A stretch of DNA of 64,000 nucleotides from contig CM035807.1 in NCBI GenBank assembly GCA_020466095.1, positions 62,490,158-62,554,157 on the forward strand, in the 5' to 3' direction. The notes under the pieces were generated by a model that saw only the letters and a program-made list of their open reading frames with translations, searched no databases and was not told the DNA's origin. Source of the DNA: Chlorops oryzae (lineage: Eukaryota; Arthropoda; Insecta; Diptera; Chloropidae). The position numbers were made by a program, and so were the translations under genes. Position 1 is the stretch's first letter, and every line of letters begins with the position of its first letter. This document shows, one piece after another, positions 32,755 through 43,113 of the stretch.

Positions 32755-33213
32755 ATAACCAAAGATACATATTGATGATCTTTGGCAAGCTGATTTAGTG
32801 GAAATGGGTAATTACTCTACATTCAACAGAGGGTATCGCTACCTACTCACAATCATTGACACTTTCTCCAAATATGCCTGGACCGTTGCGTTAAAGTCGA
32901 AAACAATTGGATTGATGAATATCAAAAATTGACTAAAGAGAACAATGGAAAAGTGCACAGATTACTAAAAATTGCAACCGATAAAGCGAATTCTTTAAAT
33001 GCAGCAACAATTATAAAAAAGATTTACAACCGTCTGGAAGTCTATAATAAGCCCAAATTTCATGAAAACGATTACGTTCGAATAAGCAAATGTAAACATG
33101 TTTTTGAGAAAGTTTTCACACCCAATTCAAGAACGAAAATCTTCAAAATAAATAAGATTCAAAATACCAATCCAAGTACTTATATTCTAGAGGACTATCA
33201 GGGAAATGTAGGT
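32755..33213 (+). pseudogene. Fragment of Polinton/F54H12.3-type integrase
   Basis: The first part (32770-32905) has IDDLWQADLVEM and GYRYLLTIIDTFSKYAW, the start of an rve-type integrase core with its first catalytic Asp. The last part (32929-33213) has the C-terminal domain of the same family (VRISKCKHVFEKVFTPNSRT, then NPSTYILEDYQGN). The stretch with the second Asp and the Glu is deleted. This family is the one labelled 'transposon-derived F54H12.3' in many animal genomes, associated with Maverick/Polinton-like virus-like elements, not with gypsy. It therefore does not belong to the RNase H in front of it and is probably related to the capsid-bearing remnant at 41-45 kb. Confidence 0.72.
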
Positions 33214-33224
33214 ATGTAGGTAGC

Positions 33225-34149
33225 TAGGTTGCAGTGGCAGCTGTTGCTCACGTAGGCACTGTAGGTAGGCCCATTGTGATACCACAAGAATGACACGACT
33301 TACCCCTTGCTATTTTGTGAGGAAGCCAATTAGACCTCCGAATGAACCGAGCGATGTCTCCAACTCTGATTTCAGTGAGCCCGTTGAGGCTGATGAAGAG
33401 GGAGTTCCCTAATCAGGACAATCTACTTCTAGACAGGGCCGGGCATTGACACATGAGGTGAAGGATAGATTCTTGCTCCTTCTCTGAGCGGCAGCTTCGG
33501 CAAAAATCATTGCATGGAACACTAAGTCTTGTTGCATGCCTGCCGAAAAGGCAGTGACCGGTGATTATTGAAACCGTTTGGTTGATGGAGATGCTTTTTA
33601 ATCCTACTAGTTCCTTGGAACGTCTCTTATTCAAAGACGGCCAGATTTGTCAAGTGACCTTGCAGGAGTCTTCTGCAACCCAGCGTTCGTTCACATGTTG
33701 AGATACAATTGTTTTATAATCAGTTTCACTGTTGCCAGTGGAACCCCTATGTTGGAAAAGGAGACATCTGAAAGCAATGTACCCATCATAACAAGTTCAT
33801 CTGCCTCGCAATTTCCTTCTACGTCCCTGTGTTCCGGTACCCAGAAGATCGATACCGCTGAATGTTCCGCTATCTCGTTAAGAGATATCCGGCATTCATG
33901 GACATTCTTGGATGTGGATTCGACCCCATCGAAGGACTTGACAGCCGCCTGGCTGTCAGTGAAAATGTAGATATTCCTGCCAAATATTTCATTACACTTG
34001 AGACATTCGGCGGCACGGTTAAGGGCCATGACCTCTGCTTGAAAAACACGGCAGTGATCTAGCAGGCGAAGGGCTAGCTTAAGGTTTAAGCTGCTGGAAT
34101 AAATACCGCATCCTACCTGTTCGCAGCATAAATTGGTGGAACATAACAA
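33225..34149 (-). pseudogene. 3' part of a non-LTR element ORF2 with RNase H
   Basis: 34149-33691 encodes an RNase H domain (IYIFTDSQAAVKSF, then VSIFWVPEHRDVEGNCEADE). 33634-33413 encodes the C-terminal tail with a Cys/His cluster of the form C-x2-C...H-x4-C-x-C ending CPAL, in a different frame. An RNase H after the RT and this tail are found in the I/LOA/R1 groups of fly non-LTR elements. The RT and endonuclease are absent, so this is a 5'-truncated copy whose 3' end lies near 33225. Confidence 0.75.
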
Positions 34150-34281
34150 GAGGGTTTAGGTTAGAGTCCACTGGGAGCGCAACGGGAATACTTACATCGG
34201 ATAGTACCGGCGTCACCGATGTTCATTCAAACTGCATGGACGATACACTTTTGTGCATACAAAAGCAAAAAAAACGAGTGA

Positions 34282-34708
34282 TGTTCACTTAAATCGATTA
34301 TAAACGCTTTATTCTTTAAATTAAATATTTAAGTTGATTATTGAAATTCCGATGGATTTGGATAATAAAATAAACGATGGTTGATTGCAAGGGGGTGCAC
34401 AATAAAAAAAAATCTTCCGTTAGCGTACTGTCGCTGATCGCTGCCAAAACGAAAGAGAGCGATTCGCGGAAACGGAAACAGGAAGAAGCAAAAAAAGTGT
34501 CAATCACCACATGTTGTAATCTCTGCACAAGGTTGCAATTACAGTCATAGGGCAACCTTCTGCAGAGATGTACTTTTATTAATGAGAAAAAAGGTGTCAT
34601 TCACCAAAAATTGTCAATTCTGCACAAGGTTGCGATCACAGTGATAAAGCAACCTCCCGCAGAGACGCACCTTTATGAATTTGATTTTGTATGATTTTCG
34701 CGTGAACA
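34282..34708 (-). repeat. 3' LTR of the BEL/Pao element
   Basis: Plus-strand ends TGTTCAC...GTGAACA form a 7-base inverted repeat with TG/CA termini. On the minus strand a GAATAAAG polyadenylation signal lies near 34310. Inside are two diverged tandem copies of about 100 bp (34495-34590 and 34591-34680). Each can form a hairpin from TCTGCACAAGGTTGC and GCAACCTTCTGCAGA-type arms. Confidence 0.7.
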
Positions 34709-34727
34709 TGGGCTGCCCCCTTGCAAC
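34709..34727 (-). other. Polypurine tract of the BEL/Pao element
   Basis: The minus strand reads GTTGCAAGGGGGCAGCCCA immediately before the LTR. Confidence 0.65.
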
Positions 34728-35014
34728 AGTGTTGCAAATTACAATTACAAGTCTTTACATTATTCTATATATAAAATGTAAGAATGAACAAAGGCTCACA
34801 ACTCAAAGATGAAACGGTTAGAAAATATCAAGTGATACAATGGCAAGATACTGAGGATTCCGAAATTATTCAATTTGAGACGGAAAAGTTCTATAACCAA
34901 AAAAAATTCAAATATAAAAATACAAGGAAGGACGTATTCGAAGAAAATAAAGTTATACAATGTAAGATTCAACTTTGAATTGAACGTGACTTGAAAAAAA
35001 AAGAAAAAAATTGA
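34728..35014. other. 3' untranslated part of the BEL/Pao element
   Basis: A 64-codon plus-strand frame (34784-34978) of Lys/Glu/Gln-rich composition is present but resembles nothing and lies antisense to the element. Confidence 0.4.
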
Positions 35015-35764
35015 TTACTGGATGATTGGTCCGGAGATCAAGTATCCCAAGACGGAGTTGACGGCCATGGGTGGTCCAGTTACTTTCGACAACGCTCCTG
35101 GTCGAGCAAATTTATAGCAAGCGTTGCCGCCTAAGACGAGATGACATGGAGAGCGTACATGAAATCGCTCATCGGCCAGCAGCACATGATCAAACAGCAA
35201 GGGAGCATTCCAGTCGATTGTTTTGCTCGGGGTGTAGAGAAGATCGTCAAAGAGCTGTACGATAAGTGGAATTTCGGTGGCCTTGTCGAAACGGGGCGTT
35301 ATGACGATGAAGCTAGTGGAAATGCCGCCATGTTGACGAACGGACAGGTGATGTTGGCGGGAGAACTTGGATGACAGTAGGCTCTTTTCACTGCAGGGGT
35401 TGACGAGAGCGCGCACCTGAATGGACTGATGCTTGAGCTTTAGGAGGACTTTGGCTGTTGGCAATAAGACGACCGGGCTTAAAGTCATCATGGATTGGTT
35501 GTCTTTGACTTCGTCGGGCTTAGCTCTCTGGCGATCCTGATGCAACAAAGAGTGGTGTTTATGGCCACACGTCGAACAGCGATAAGGACTGAAGCACGTT
35601 TTGAGCAGTTGCGAATGGGCCACACAGTTGCTGCAATACTGCAAGCGTTGGACTACAAGACGGCGCTGATCAACGGTTTCTAGGAGAAATCGTTGACAAG
35701 TGGCGAGAGAATGGTGATTCCTGCATAGTCGGCAATCATAATCATGATGACGTCGGGATCTCAT
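35015..35764 (-). CDS. Extra BEL/Pao ORF: zinc knuckles + DUF1758-like protease
   Basis: A 249-residue open frame downstream of the integrase remnant. The N-terminal part has three Cys/His clusters (DCRLCRNHHSLATC; YCSNCVAHSQLLKTC; RCSTCGHKHHSLLH). The second half resembles the retropepsin-like DUF1758 domain of BEL/Pao polyproteins, but the active-site motif reads LVNPCSEKS, with Asn where Asp is normal, so it is probably catalytically dead. It ends in VLGYLISGPII, a phrase found in BEL proteins just before RT. It may be a fragment of a second BEL copy or an ORF acquired by this element. It is open throughout, unlike its neighbours. Confidence 0.62.
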   Translation of the reverse strand: MRSRRHHDYDCRLCRNHHSLATCQRFLLETVDQRRLVVQRLQYCSNCVAHSQLLKTCFSPYRCSTCGHKHHSLLHQDRQRAKPDEVKDNQSMMTLSPVVLLPTAKVLLKLKHQSIQVRALVNPCSEKSLLSSKFSRQHHLSVRQHGGISTSFIVITPRFDKATEIPLIVQLFDDLLYTPSKTIDWNAPLLFDHVLLADERFHVRSPCHLVLGGNACYKFARPGALSKVTGPPMAVNSVLGYLISGPIIQ

Positions 35765-35839
35765 GTTTCTGTTGAGAGAAGAATTGGAGGATAGAGAATA
35801 GTCGCAATGAAAATAAACGTATAGTGTAGTTTGTAATTG

Positions 35840-36905
35840 TCAGCTGGACGGTAAAAGAATAAGTTTTGAAATCGGCCTAGTAATAACGTCATTAGAGGTG
35901 TGAATGTCTGCCACCCGCACGCGACCATCAGAGCCCTGATAAATTTTGTTGACTCTGCCTAACCTCCACTCATTACTGGGCTGATTGTCTTGTCGAATAA
36001 CCACCAGATCATGTAGTTTGATATCCTCCTTAGGTAACTTCCACTTATTACGCTTATGGAGTTCAGTCAAATATTCATACTTCCACCGATCACACAGGAA
36101 CTGGTTCATTGCCTTCACGCGTTGCCAGCGATTAGTGAGCGTAAGAGGGTCCTCGCCCATGATAGGCTTTAATCTCAAAGGGTCCAGCGAAATCAATGCT
36201 AGTGTGAGTAAACGGTCTAGAGAACGTACTACGTTCTGCTGGTAACGCTGCCATTATTTGCGTACGTCGTTTTTGTCTTTCTAGCACACACGTTCGGCAA
36301 CGATTTATTGTTGCTTTAATTAGATTCCGGATCTTGGGAATCCAAAACTCACTACGAATAAGGCGTAATACGAGAGAATTTCCACCATGGAGAGAAAGAT
36401 GATGAATGAATTCAACCAGAAGCTAAGTCAAAGGACAACTATATGGTAGTATAATAAGATGGGTTTCAGCAAAATTTAATGATCGGGAACACGCGAGGCG
36501 TCCGTTGGCGCGAAGAATAGAGTCATGATCAAGATACGGAGTTAGAGGGAGAAGATGGCTTTTTGGAGAAATGTTGTGATGTGTACGAAGGCGCTCAATT
36601 TCACTCGGATATGGCGCTCGTTGGCATAACATGATAAAGCGACCTTTTACGAATTTTATTTCAGCCGCTTGTAATCGAAGCGAATCATAAGTGCAATTTG
36701 AACGATGGTGACGGTGAGTCCGAAAAAATAACCGAAAACAATAACTTAATGTGCGCCATGCTCTAGGAAGGCTGGAAAATCTTTCTAGAACATCATAGCT
36801 GCAATCAATGGCTGTGCTGTATGTTTTGGCTGCTCGACGTTCGAGATCCTTACAAGCGTCCTCGGCGAAAGGTGTAGAATGCCAATGAATCTCTTCCGAA
36901 TTCAA
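35840..36905 (-). pseudogene. BEL/Pao integrase, catalytic core deleted
   Basis: 36905-36423 encodes the region between RNase H and integrase and the start of the integrase zinc domain. The frame is then lost, but CRTCVLERQKRRTQI and the core start SIDFAGPFEIK can be read near 36200-36300. At about 36190 the sequence jumps to the C-terminal part (PLTLTNRWQRVKAMNQFLCD, then DLVVIRQDNQPSNEWRLGRV). Compared with the family about 250-300 residues are missing, including the second Asp and the Glu. Integration from this copy is not possible without help from another. Confidence 0.8.
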
Positions 36906-36920
36906 CCAAAGAGGGCCGCA

Positions 36921-37538
36921 TCACCAAACCTGATGTTGGCTTAAAAATCCCGGCGCGCAGCCGCGACTGGCTAAATCGGCGGGATTATCCTCGGAGGAAA
37001 TATGTCGCCATGATGAAAGATCGGTGCGATCGATGATCTTGGAAACTCGATAAGCGACGAATGATGTCCAAGTACAGGGGGGTTTACCCAGCCAGGCAAG
37101 AACGATCATAGAGTCCGTCCAGCAGAATACCGATGAAAAGGATATAGAAATATGAGTTTTAATCGCTAGTAGCACTTCTGAGAGTAAAAGGGCACCACAT
37201 AGCTCCAAACGTGGTACTGACACGCTTTTTATCGGGGCCACCTTTGTTTTCGCATAAAGCATATTAGTTCGAAATTCGTCGGGGCCTACTTGGACTCGCA
37301 AATAGACACAGGCGGCGTATGCTTTTTCAGACGCATCGCAAAAAGCATGCAGCTGCGCCGGCTGAGAGGGCGGGAAATGAATCCACCTTGATATATGAAT
37401 GGTGTGAATGTTTGGCAAGTGGTGAATAAAGTATTGAAATTGATTTTCGAGTAAGTCAGTTAACCAATCATCCCAGTCGACATTACTGAGCCAAATCTTC
37501 TGCATCAAAATTTTTGCCACAATCACAATTGGAGCCAA
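36921..37538 (-). pseudogene. BEL/Pao RNase H region
   Basis: Contains LHAFCDASEKAYAACVYLR and SVFCWTDSMIVLAWL, the first two catalytic blocks of the BEL RNase H, followed by the SSEDNPADLASRG motif. It is separated from the RT frame by a stop near 37560. Confidence 0.85.
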
Positions 37539-37559
37539 CCAACCCGCAGGATCAATAAG

Positions 37560-38924
37560 TTAAGCAATATAGGATAAGACCTCACGTTTCGTATGTCTTT
37601 CCTTAGCAGAATGAAAGTGGACTTCAAAATAGAAATAATCGTGAACAGCGTTCCAGCGAATACCGAGAGTTTTGGATGTACTGACCTCCTCGAGTATCAG
37701 AAATTTTTTATCAAGTAGATCGTCTTTTGGAATGTCTTGAAGAAGTTCCGCTGAGTTTGACGTCCACTTACGAAGTTGAAAACCCGCACTTTCCAATGCC
37801 ATTGACAACTGTTTACGCGTTTGCAGAGCGCTACGCACATCATGCCCGCCTGCAAGAACGTCATCGACATACATGTGATTGCGTAGAACGTCGGCAGCCA
37901 AAGGATGCGACTCCTCAATGTCCGAAGCGAGCTGCAAGAGGGTCCTAATAGCCAAATAGGAAGTGCAGTTTACGCCAAAGGTCACGGTTTTGAGCTCGAA
38001 ATCTTGGAGAGACTTGAAGGGAGAGTTGCGAAAAATGATTTGTTGAAAGGGAGTGTGTTTCGGATCTACAAGTATTTGGCGGTACATTTTAGTCATGTCA
38101 GCATTGAACCAGAATTTGAAAAATCGCCATTTTATAAGTAGAAAGACGAGATCGGTTTGCAGAGAGGGTCCAACATGCAGGTTGTCGTTAAGACTGAGTC
38201 CATTAGAAGTCGGTGAAGATGCATTAAAAACAACGCGCAATCTTGTGGTTATACTTTCCTCATTAATTACGGCGTGATGGGGTAAATAATAGTGAAGAGG
38301 AGGCGAAGATTCTAAAGGAGGAGCGACTGCTGACATATGGCCGAGAGAAATATATTCTTCTATAACAGTATCATATTCGGTCTTGACTTCCATTTTTCTA
38401 CACAACCTCAATTCATTGCGAATAAATTGGTTCGCAGCTCTATTCCTCGATTTTCCCAATTGAATATTGGCTTGTGAAGCATCTTTGAATGGTAATTGTA
38501 CTACGTAGCGCCCAGTATGATCGCGATACGTAGTCTTCGAATAATGTTCTTCACACCAGTTTTCACTATCAGTCAAGAGCCGCTGTCGAGGGATTTGTTC
38601 AAGTTCCCAAAATTTACTGATTTGCTGTTCCAAGGAGACTTCAGTGAAATATGAAATAAAGAAACTGCTGGTAGAAGGCCGAAGTGAAGATATGGGACCA
38701 GTAATGATCCACCCAAAGACGGTTTCTTGCGCCAGTAAAGATCCCATTATCCCCCGTTGAATACCCGCGAGCAATATCGAAGGATAAAGATCACCTCCAA
38801 TCAGTATATCGATGTGAGAGCTTTTATAAAAATTGGGATTTGCTAAACGTAGGTGCCCCAATTGATCGAAGGACATGTTGAATGAGAAGCTAGGCAAATT
38901 GGCGGTCAGGACTGCAACAACCAT
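37560..38924 (-). pseudogene. BEL/Pao reverse transcriptase
   Basis: This 454-codon open block starts in the protease/linker region (ILIGGDLYPSILLAGIQRG, VFGWIITGPI) and runs into the RT: RLRVVFNASSPTSNG, FWFNADMTKMYRQI and the catalytic NHMYVDDVLAGGHDV. The RT core is complete. It is one part of a polyprotein whose flanking parts lie in other frames. Confidence 0.88.
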
Positions 38925-38945
38925 TGCGGAGGCTTCAATCTGTAT

Positions 38946-39329
38946 CTAAGAGTCGATAGGTGACTTAAGTAAAAACTGACATATTTTCGTACTATGTGCC
39001 GAAACGGCTCCATTTAGGCCGGAAATTTGTGCTTGGATGGATTTTGTTGGAAGGCGAAGAAGATGCTGAAGGCGCTCAGTGATGAGAGTCACTTCTGAAC
39101 TGGGATCAATTAGTGCACGAAATGAATATGAGACTCCACAATGTCGAATTTCAACCATAGCCGTTCCTAAGAGCACATTCTTTGGACGTAGGTGAAAGGA
39201 GGATTGGATGTTGAGAACACGATTATTCTGACAGGTAGAGGTGATTTCAAGAGAATCCGTCGAGGTTTGAAGGCCAGCTGACGAAGAGGGAGATGTAGAC
39301 TGTATTTGCGTTGAGTTAGCTAAAGGCAC
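38946..39329 (-). pseudogene. BEL/Pao aspartic protease
   Basis: A DUF1758-type retropepsin: FRALIDPSSEVTLITERLQ holds the catalytic Asp, so this copy keeps the residue lost in the ORF at 35015-35764. It is followed by a stop (38943-38945 region), which separates it from the RT block. Confidence 0.82.
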
Positions 39330-39482
39330 AGGTGGTTAACTCGTGTTGTTGGAAGAAGTAGGAAATGAGTGTTCAATAGGAGATAAGTCGGAGCTGGATT
39401 GGGGAATATTTGAATTGTTGGTTCCATCTCGATGAAGCAAGGTATGATGTTTTTGTTTACATGTTCGACAGGTTTGAGTGCT

Positions 39483-40653
39483 TTAACACTCCTTTATGAA
39501 ATGTGAAGACGCCAAACAATTCAGACAAAGCTTTAATCTTTTGGCGGTCGTGAACCTTTCAGTAGCTTTTTGTTGGAGAAATTGGGGACAATTTCGAATA
39601 GAGTGAGGTTCAGAACACAGCTTGCATTGGACAGGTGTCGAGGTAACGTTCGTTTGGAAGGCCTGTGCGTTCTTTGCTTTGGAACCACTAGCAGCGGATT
39701 TTTGAGAGGCTGGCGAAGAGTTGCGCAAATTTGAAACGGCCTCCAATGATTTTAATCGTTGCGTCAAGAAATTATTCATTTCGGCCCAGGTCGAAATGTC
39801 AGATTTATTTTCAAGTGATTGTTCCCATATCGCAAGGGAAACTTCTGGTAGCCTAGCAGAACAGAGATACACAAGCATAGCGTCCCAATGACTGGTGTCG
39901 ACCGACTGTTGTTGTAAGGAGGACAAACAATTGTTGATAGTTCTTTGCAAATCTTATATTTTTTCGCCTGCCTCTTCTGTCACAGGGTGAAGACTAAAAA
40001 GAATTTTAAATTGACTGTTTATAATAATTCGTTTATTCTCGTAACGCTCTTGAAGATTCTTCCAGGCTTGTTCGAAGCCGTCGTTAGTGAGAGGAGATTT
40101 TTTTAACTATTTCCAAGGCCTCGCCGCTGGTCTTTTTCAAAAGATGGAACAGTTTTTCTACTTTGGAGAGTCTTGAATTTCGAATATACACGGCGGAAAA
40201 AACATCACGAAAGGATGGCCAAGTCGTATAATCTCCCTTTCAAACTTCAGTGTCACAAGGAGGTAAGCGAAGATTAGAGGTAGATTCCTCCATTGACTGA
40301 GAAGATGTCGATTGAGATTGAAATTCGCTAGTGAATTCATTAATCTTTGCCATACAACGAACATATGCTTTATAAGCGCTATTATACTTGGTTTTAACTA
40401 CGGTAACATTGGGTGAGTCTTCGGAAGGGGCTGTAGATAAACCCACTAGACAGGCTGAGTATGATTGCTTAACCTCTGACCAGAAAGCTTTCAGTTCACC
40501 GCGCTGTACGTCTAATGTAAAAACAGTATGCTGGGCCGAAATAGCATCATTAAATTCACTTTCGAATTCAATGATCGAATCAGAATGACGAATGAATGGT
40601 TCCATGACCGACATCATAGGATCAAAGATAGATAAGGGCGGCTCCGACGTCAT
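39483..40653 (-). pseudogene. BEL/Pao gag with zinc knuckles
   Basis: The start is ATG 40653 (MTSEPPLSIFDPMMSV). The first block, 40653-40240, is helical and Ser/Glu-rich. A broken stretch follows (40240-39960), and 39950-39483 holds the DUF1759/gag-like part and the Cys/His clusters CKLCSEPHSIRNC and CLNCLASSHFIKEC. It would form the particle and bind RNA. Frame breaks near 40240 and 39955 show decay. Confidence 0.78.
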
Positions 40654-41180
40654 ATAGGTCTAAACAATGTGTCAGCTGATGTGAGGAGTTTAAAAGGTTT
40701 TTTTTTTTTAACGAAGTCTGATGCGCATACGAGCACGGTTTCAATAAGTTTAGAGAAAACGTAGAGAACCAGTAGATGTGAGATTTATTGTTAATCGGGA
40801 ATACGTAGCACCGCGGCTGATCCGCAATTGTTTTTTATGTTCAATAGACGAAACACGAGGTAGATATTGTGCATGTATATATCAATAGTTGGAGGTTATG
40901 GAAATATGACGTATATAAAGATTTGGTTATGTTCGCCACTCATGTGTGTTACCGAGAGGATAATGAGTCCACTTCCAAAGGAGAGGTGCTTGGCAATTTC
41001 AAGAGTCCAATAAGAAAACGTTGTGCTCGATTAAACAACGAGAGTAGTATTGGAGGCACACATGAATATGCGACACAACCTAATGTTTAACAAGAATAAA
41101 TGTCTAACGCACCTGAGTGAATCCAAGGGATGAGCAGATTCGCGTATCAATTTTAACTCGCTTGCTGATTTCAAAATTAT
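40654..41180. other. Leader of BEL element and junction to virus-like element
   Basis: No LTR matching 34282-34708 is found here. The switch from BEL leader to the next element is not sharp. A T(13)-type homopolymer is at about 40700. Confidence 0.4.
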
Positions 41181-41182
41181 AT

Positions 41183-41205
41183 GATATATATAGGCAGGTC
41201 GCACG
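41183..41205 (+). promoter_or_regulatory. TATA-like sequence before gene 1
   Basis: ATATGATATATATAGGCAGG lies directly before the ATG at 41206, leaving an unusually short leader. Confidence 0.4.
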
Positions 41206-41890
41206 ATGTCAAGAACATTGATTTTGACTGGAAATTCCTCAATTCTTACAGCAAATTATTTTTGTCCCATAGAGCTTAAAAAGGAATATGTTTGTGGACT
41301 AATTGATTTTCATACATATTACTCAGTACCGAATATTGATGAAAAAAATAGCCTTTTACTCATTGGCAAGCATCCAATCGAGCTTCCTATCGGGTCATAT
41401 GAGTTCGACGATATTGTGAAATATATTTTAAACGCATACGAAAATCAAGAAGCAGCAGCAGCTAGTGCTACATAAAGTATAAAGGCCAATTATAATACAT
41501 TAAAAGCTGAAATCTTCTCTGAAAAAGATATAATTTATTTTAATAGAGAGAGAAGCATTGGATAGCTTTTCGGATTTTCAAAGCGTCAACTTAAACCTTA
41601 TGAAACCCATATATCGGATACAAGTTTAATGATTACCCAAAACAATGTTGTACGTATTGAGTGCAACATTGTGGGCGGTTGATATGTTAACAGTACCTTG
41701 GACCACACCTTACATGAATTCTCTATAAATGTTGAACCGGGATATAAAATAGACATAAATCCAAATAATGTTATCTATTTGCCTGTGATCGTCAAAGAAA
41801 TAGGTTCAATTGCAGTTAGACTTGTTAACAAAAACGGTGTATTATAAAATTTTCAGTGAGAAACGATTACATTAAGACTCCACTTGAAAC
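41206..41890 (+). pseudogene. Virus-like element gene 1 (conserved leader protein)
   Basis: Starts MSRTLILTGNSSILTANYF and is open for 89 codons to a TAA at 41473-41475; further in-frame stops follow at 41563-41565 and beyond. The similarity continues past these stops to about 41880, so the ancestral product had a little over 200 residues. I recognise it as the protein that regularly precedes the DJR capsid gene in such insect elements. Its molecular role is unknown to me; a minor capsid or structural role is a guess. Confidence 0.6.
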
Positions 41891-41913
41891 CTGTTGACTA
41901 ATTAGCATCAACT

Positions 41914-43113
41914 ATGATTATTTTTAATAAAAATGGTGTGACCAATGGGTCTTCTATCAGTTTATCTTCATCTCTTGTACATAATATGCCATTCAGACTA
42001 GCATCGAAATCCAGGGATTTCGGCACTTGGATTTCGTGAAACCCATATAGAAATCCAAGCGTTCACGCGACAATATCGTTATTGAGAGGATTTGGTTCGA
42101 CATTTATCTGTTTTGAGTGCTGCCAATTGTAGGGAAATTTCCTTAAAAATGTTTAGGGATTTTTTAAACAAAAACTGACTTATAGGGACAAAAATGCAGA
42201 TATCTTAAAATCGGCAAATGTACGGAATTTGTGATGTATTCTAAAATATTTAATAAATTTTGTATAAATTTGGTTGTCATAAAATTAAAAAGACAAAATA
42301 AAACCTATGCCAACCTGTGTTTATGTGAAAAAGTTCGGCCGAAGCTATCGTTAAACGTCGATAGTCTACAAATTTGAAAATTGAATTAGCATTTGTATAT
42401 GCTTTTTTGAATAAATTGAAAACTACAAGATAAGGCCTTTTAAAATTTTTAATGAAATCATTTTTACTTGAACCACAACAAAAAAACCTAATTTTTTAAA
42501 GAAACTATTTATTTTTGAAAAAAAAAAACCAAATTTCAAATGACTAGTTCGATTCGGAGTTTCAGACTACCCTGAAAGATTCTCAAAAATATAAGCCTAC
42601 CATATTCGTGGGTACTCATACATTTTTGTATGAAAGAGGCATATTATTTGAAAAAAAAATATAACGATATTTGTGGTAGGGACAAACGTAAACAATTATG
42701 GGGATTTTTTTTTAGTTTATAGGGAATTTTTCGTTTGCATGTGGCAGCATTGCCTGTTTTTTTACTTTGGTTTTTTCAAAATTTGACATCTGTGTGGCAG
42801 CATTTCTTCGATACATATCGAAACACACAGAGTTGCGTTCAGTTTGTTCCGGATTTCTCTTGGGATTTCGTTGAAATCCAATTTCTGAGCGGATTTCGTT
42901 TGACATTCATTTGTATGGGAAATCCGCTGGATTTCGACTGGATATCGGCTGAAATCCTCAAAAGTGCCAAAATCCTGGGATTTTGATCCCGTCTGAATGC
43001 CATATAACGCATCCAGAATAAGCAAAGAAAAATTTCTTATAAAAAAGCCATTAAGTATTAAAAATGGAAACTTTTTACAATCATTGGGATTTACTTACAT
43101 TAAAAAGAAATGA
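41914..43113 (+). pseudogene. Small ORF split by a transposon
   Basis: The frame begins ATG 41914 and runs open to 41992. There a 1004-bp TIR element (41993-42996) is inserted, and the same frame resumes after the second copy of the 7-bp duplication (43003). It ends at a TGA (43111-43113) that overlaps the ATG of the capsid gene (43110-43112) by the ATGA arrangement. Apart from the insertion I see no stop in it. The product is small, basic and not assigned to a function. Confidence 0.6.
41993..42996. mobile_element. 1004-bp TIR element with 7-bp TSD
   Basis: The left end is TCAGACTAGCATCGAAATCC; the right end, read on the minus strand, is TCAGACGGGATCAAAATCCC, and the pairing continues through a GGATTT-GGCACTT stretch. 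The exact duplication ATGCCAT flanks it (41986-41992, 42997-43003). The interior repeats GGATTTCG/CGAAATCC phrases and has no transposase. The superfamily is not identified from a 7-bp duplication and these ends. Confidence 0.85.

Larger units (their letters stand above)
34282..40653 (-). mobile_element. BEL/Pao LTR retrotransposon, defective
   Basis: The minus-strand order is gag, protease, RT, RNase H, partial integrase, an extra zinc-knuckle/protease-like ORF, polypurine tract and 3' LTR. The integrase catalytic core is deleted and I find no 5' LTR to the right of 40653, where a virus-like element begins about 500 bases later. The element is therefore truncated and non-autonomous. Confidence 0.88.

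Noticed and set aside
34784..34978. 64-codon Lys/Glu-rich frame
   Set aside because: Antisense to the BEL element's 3' region and unlike any known protein.
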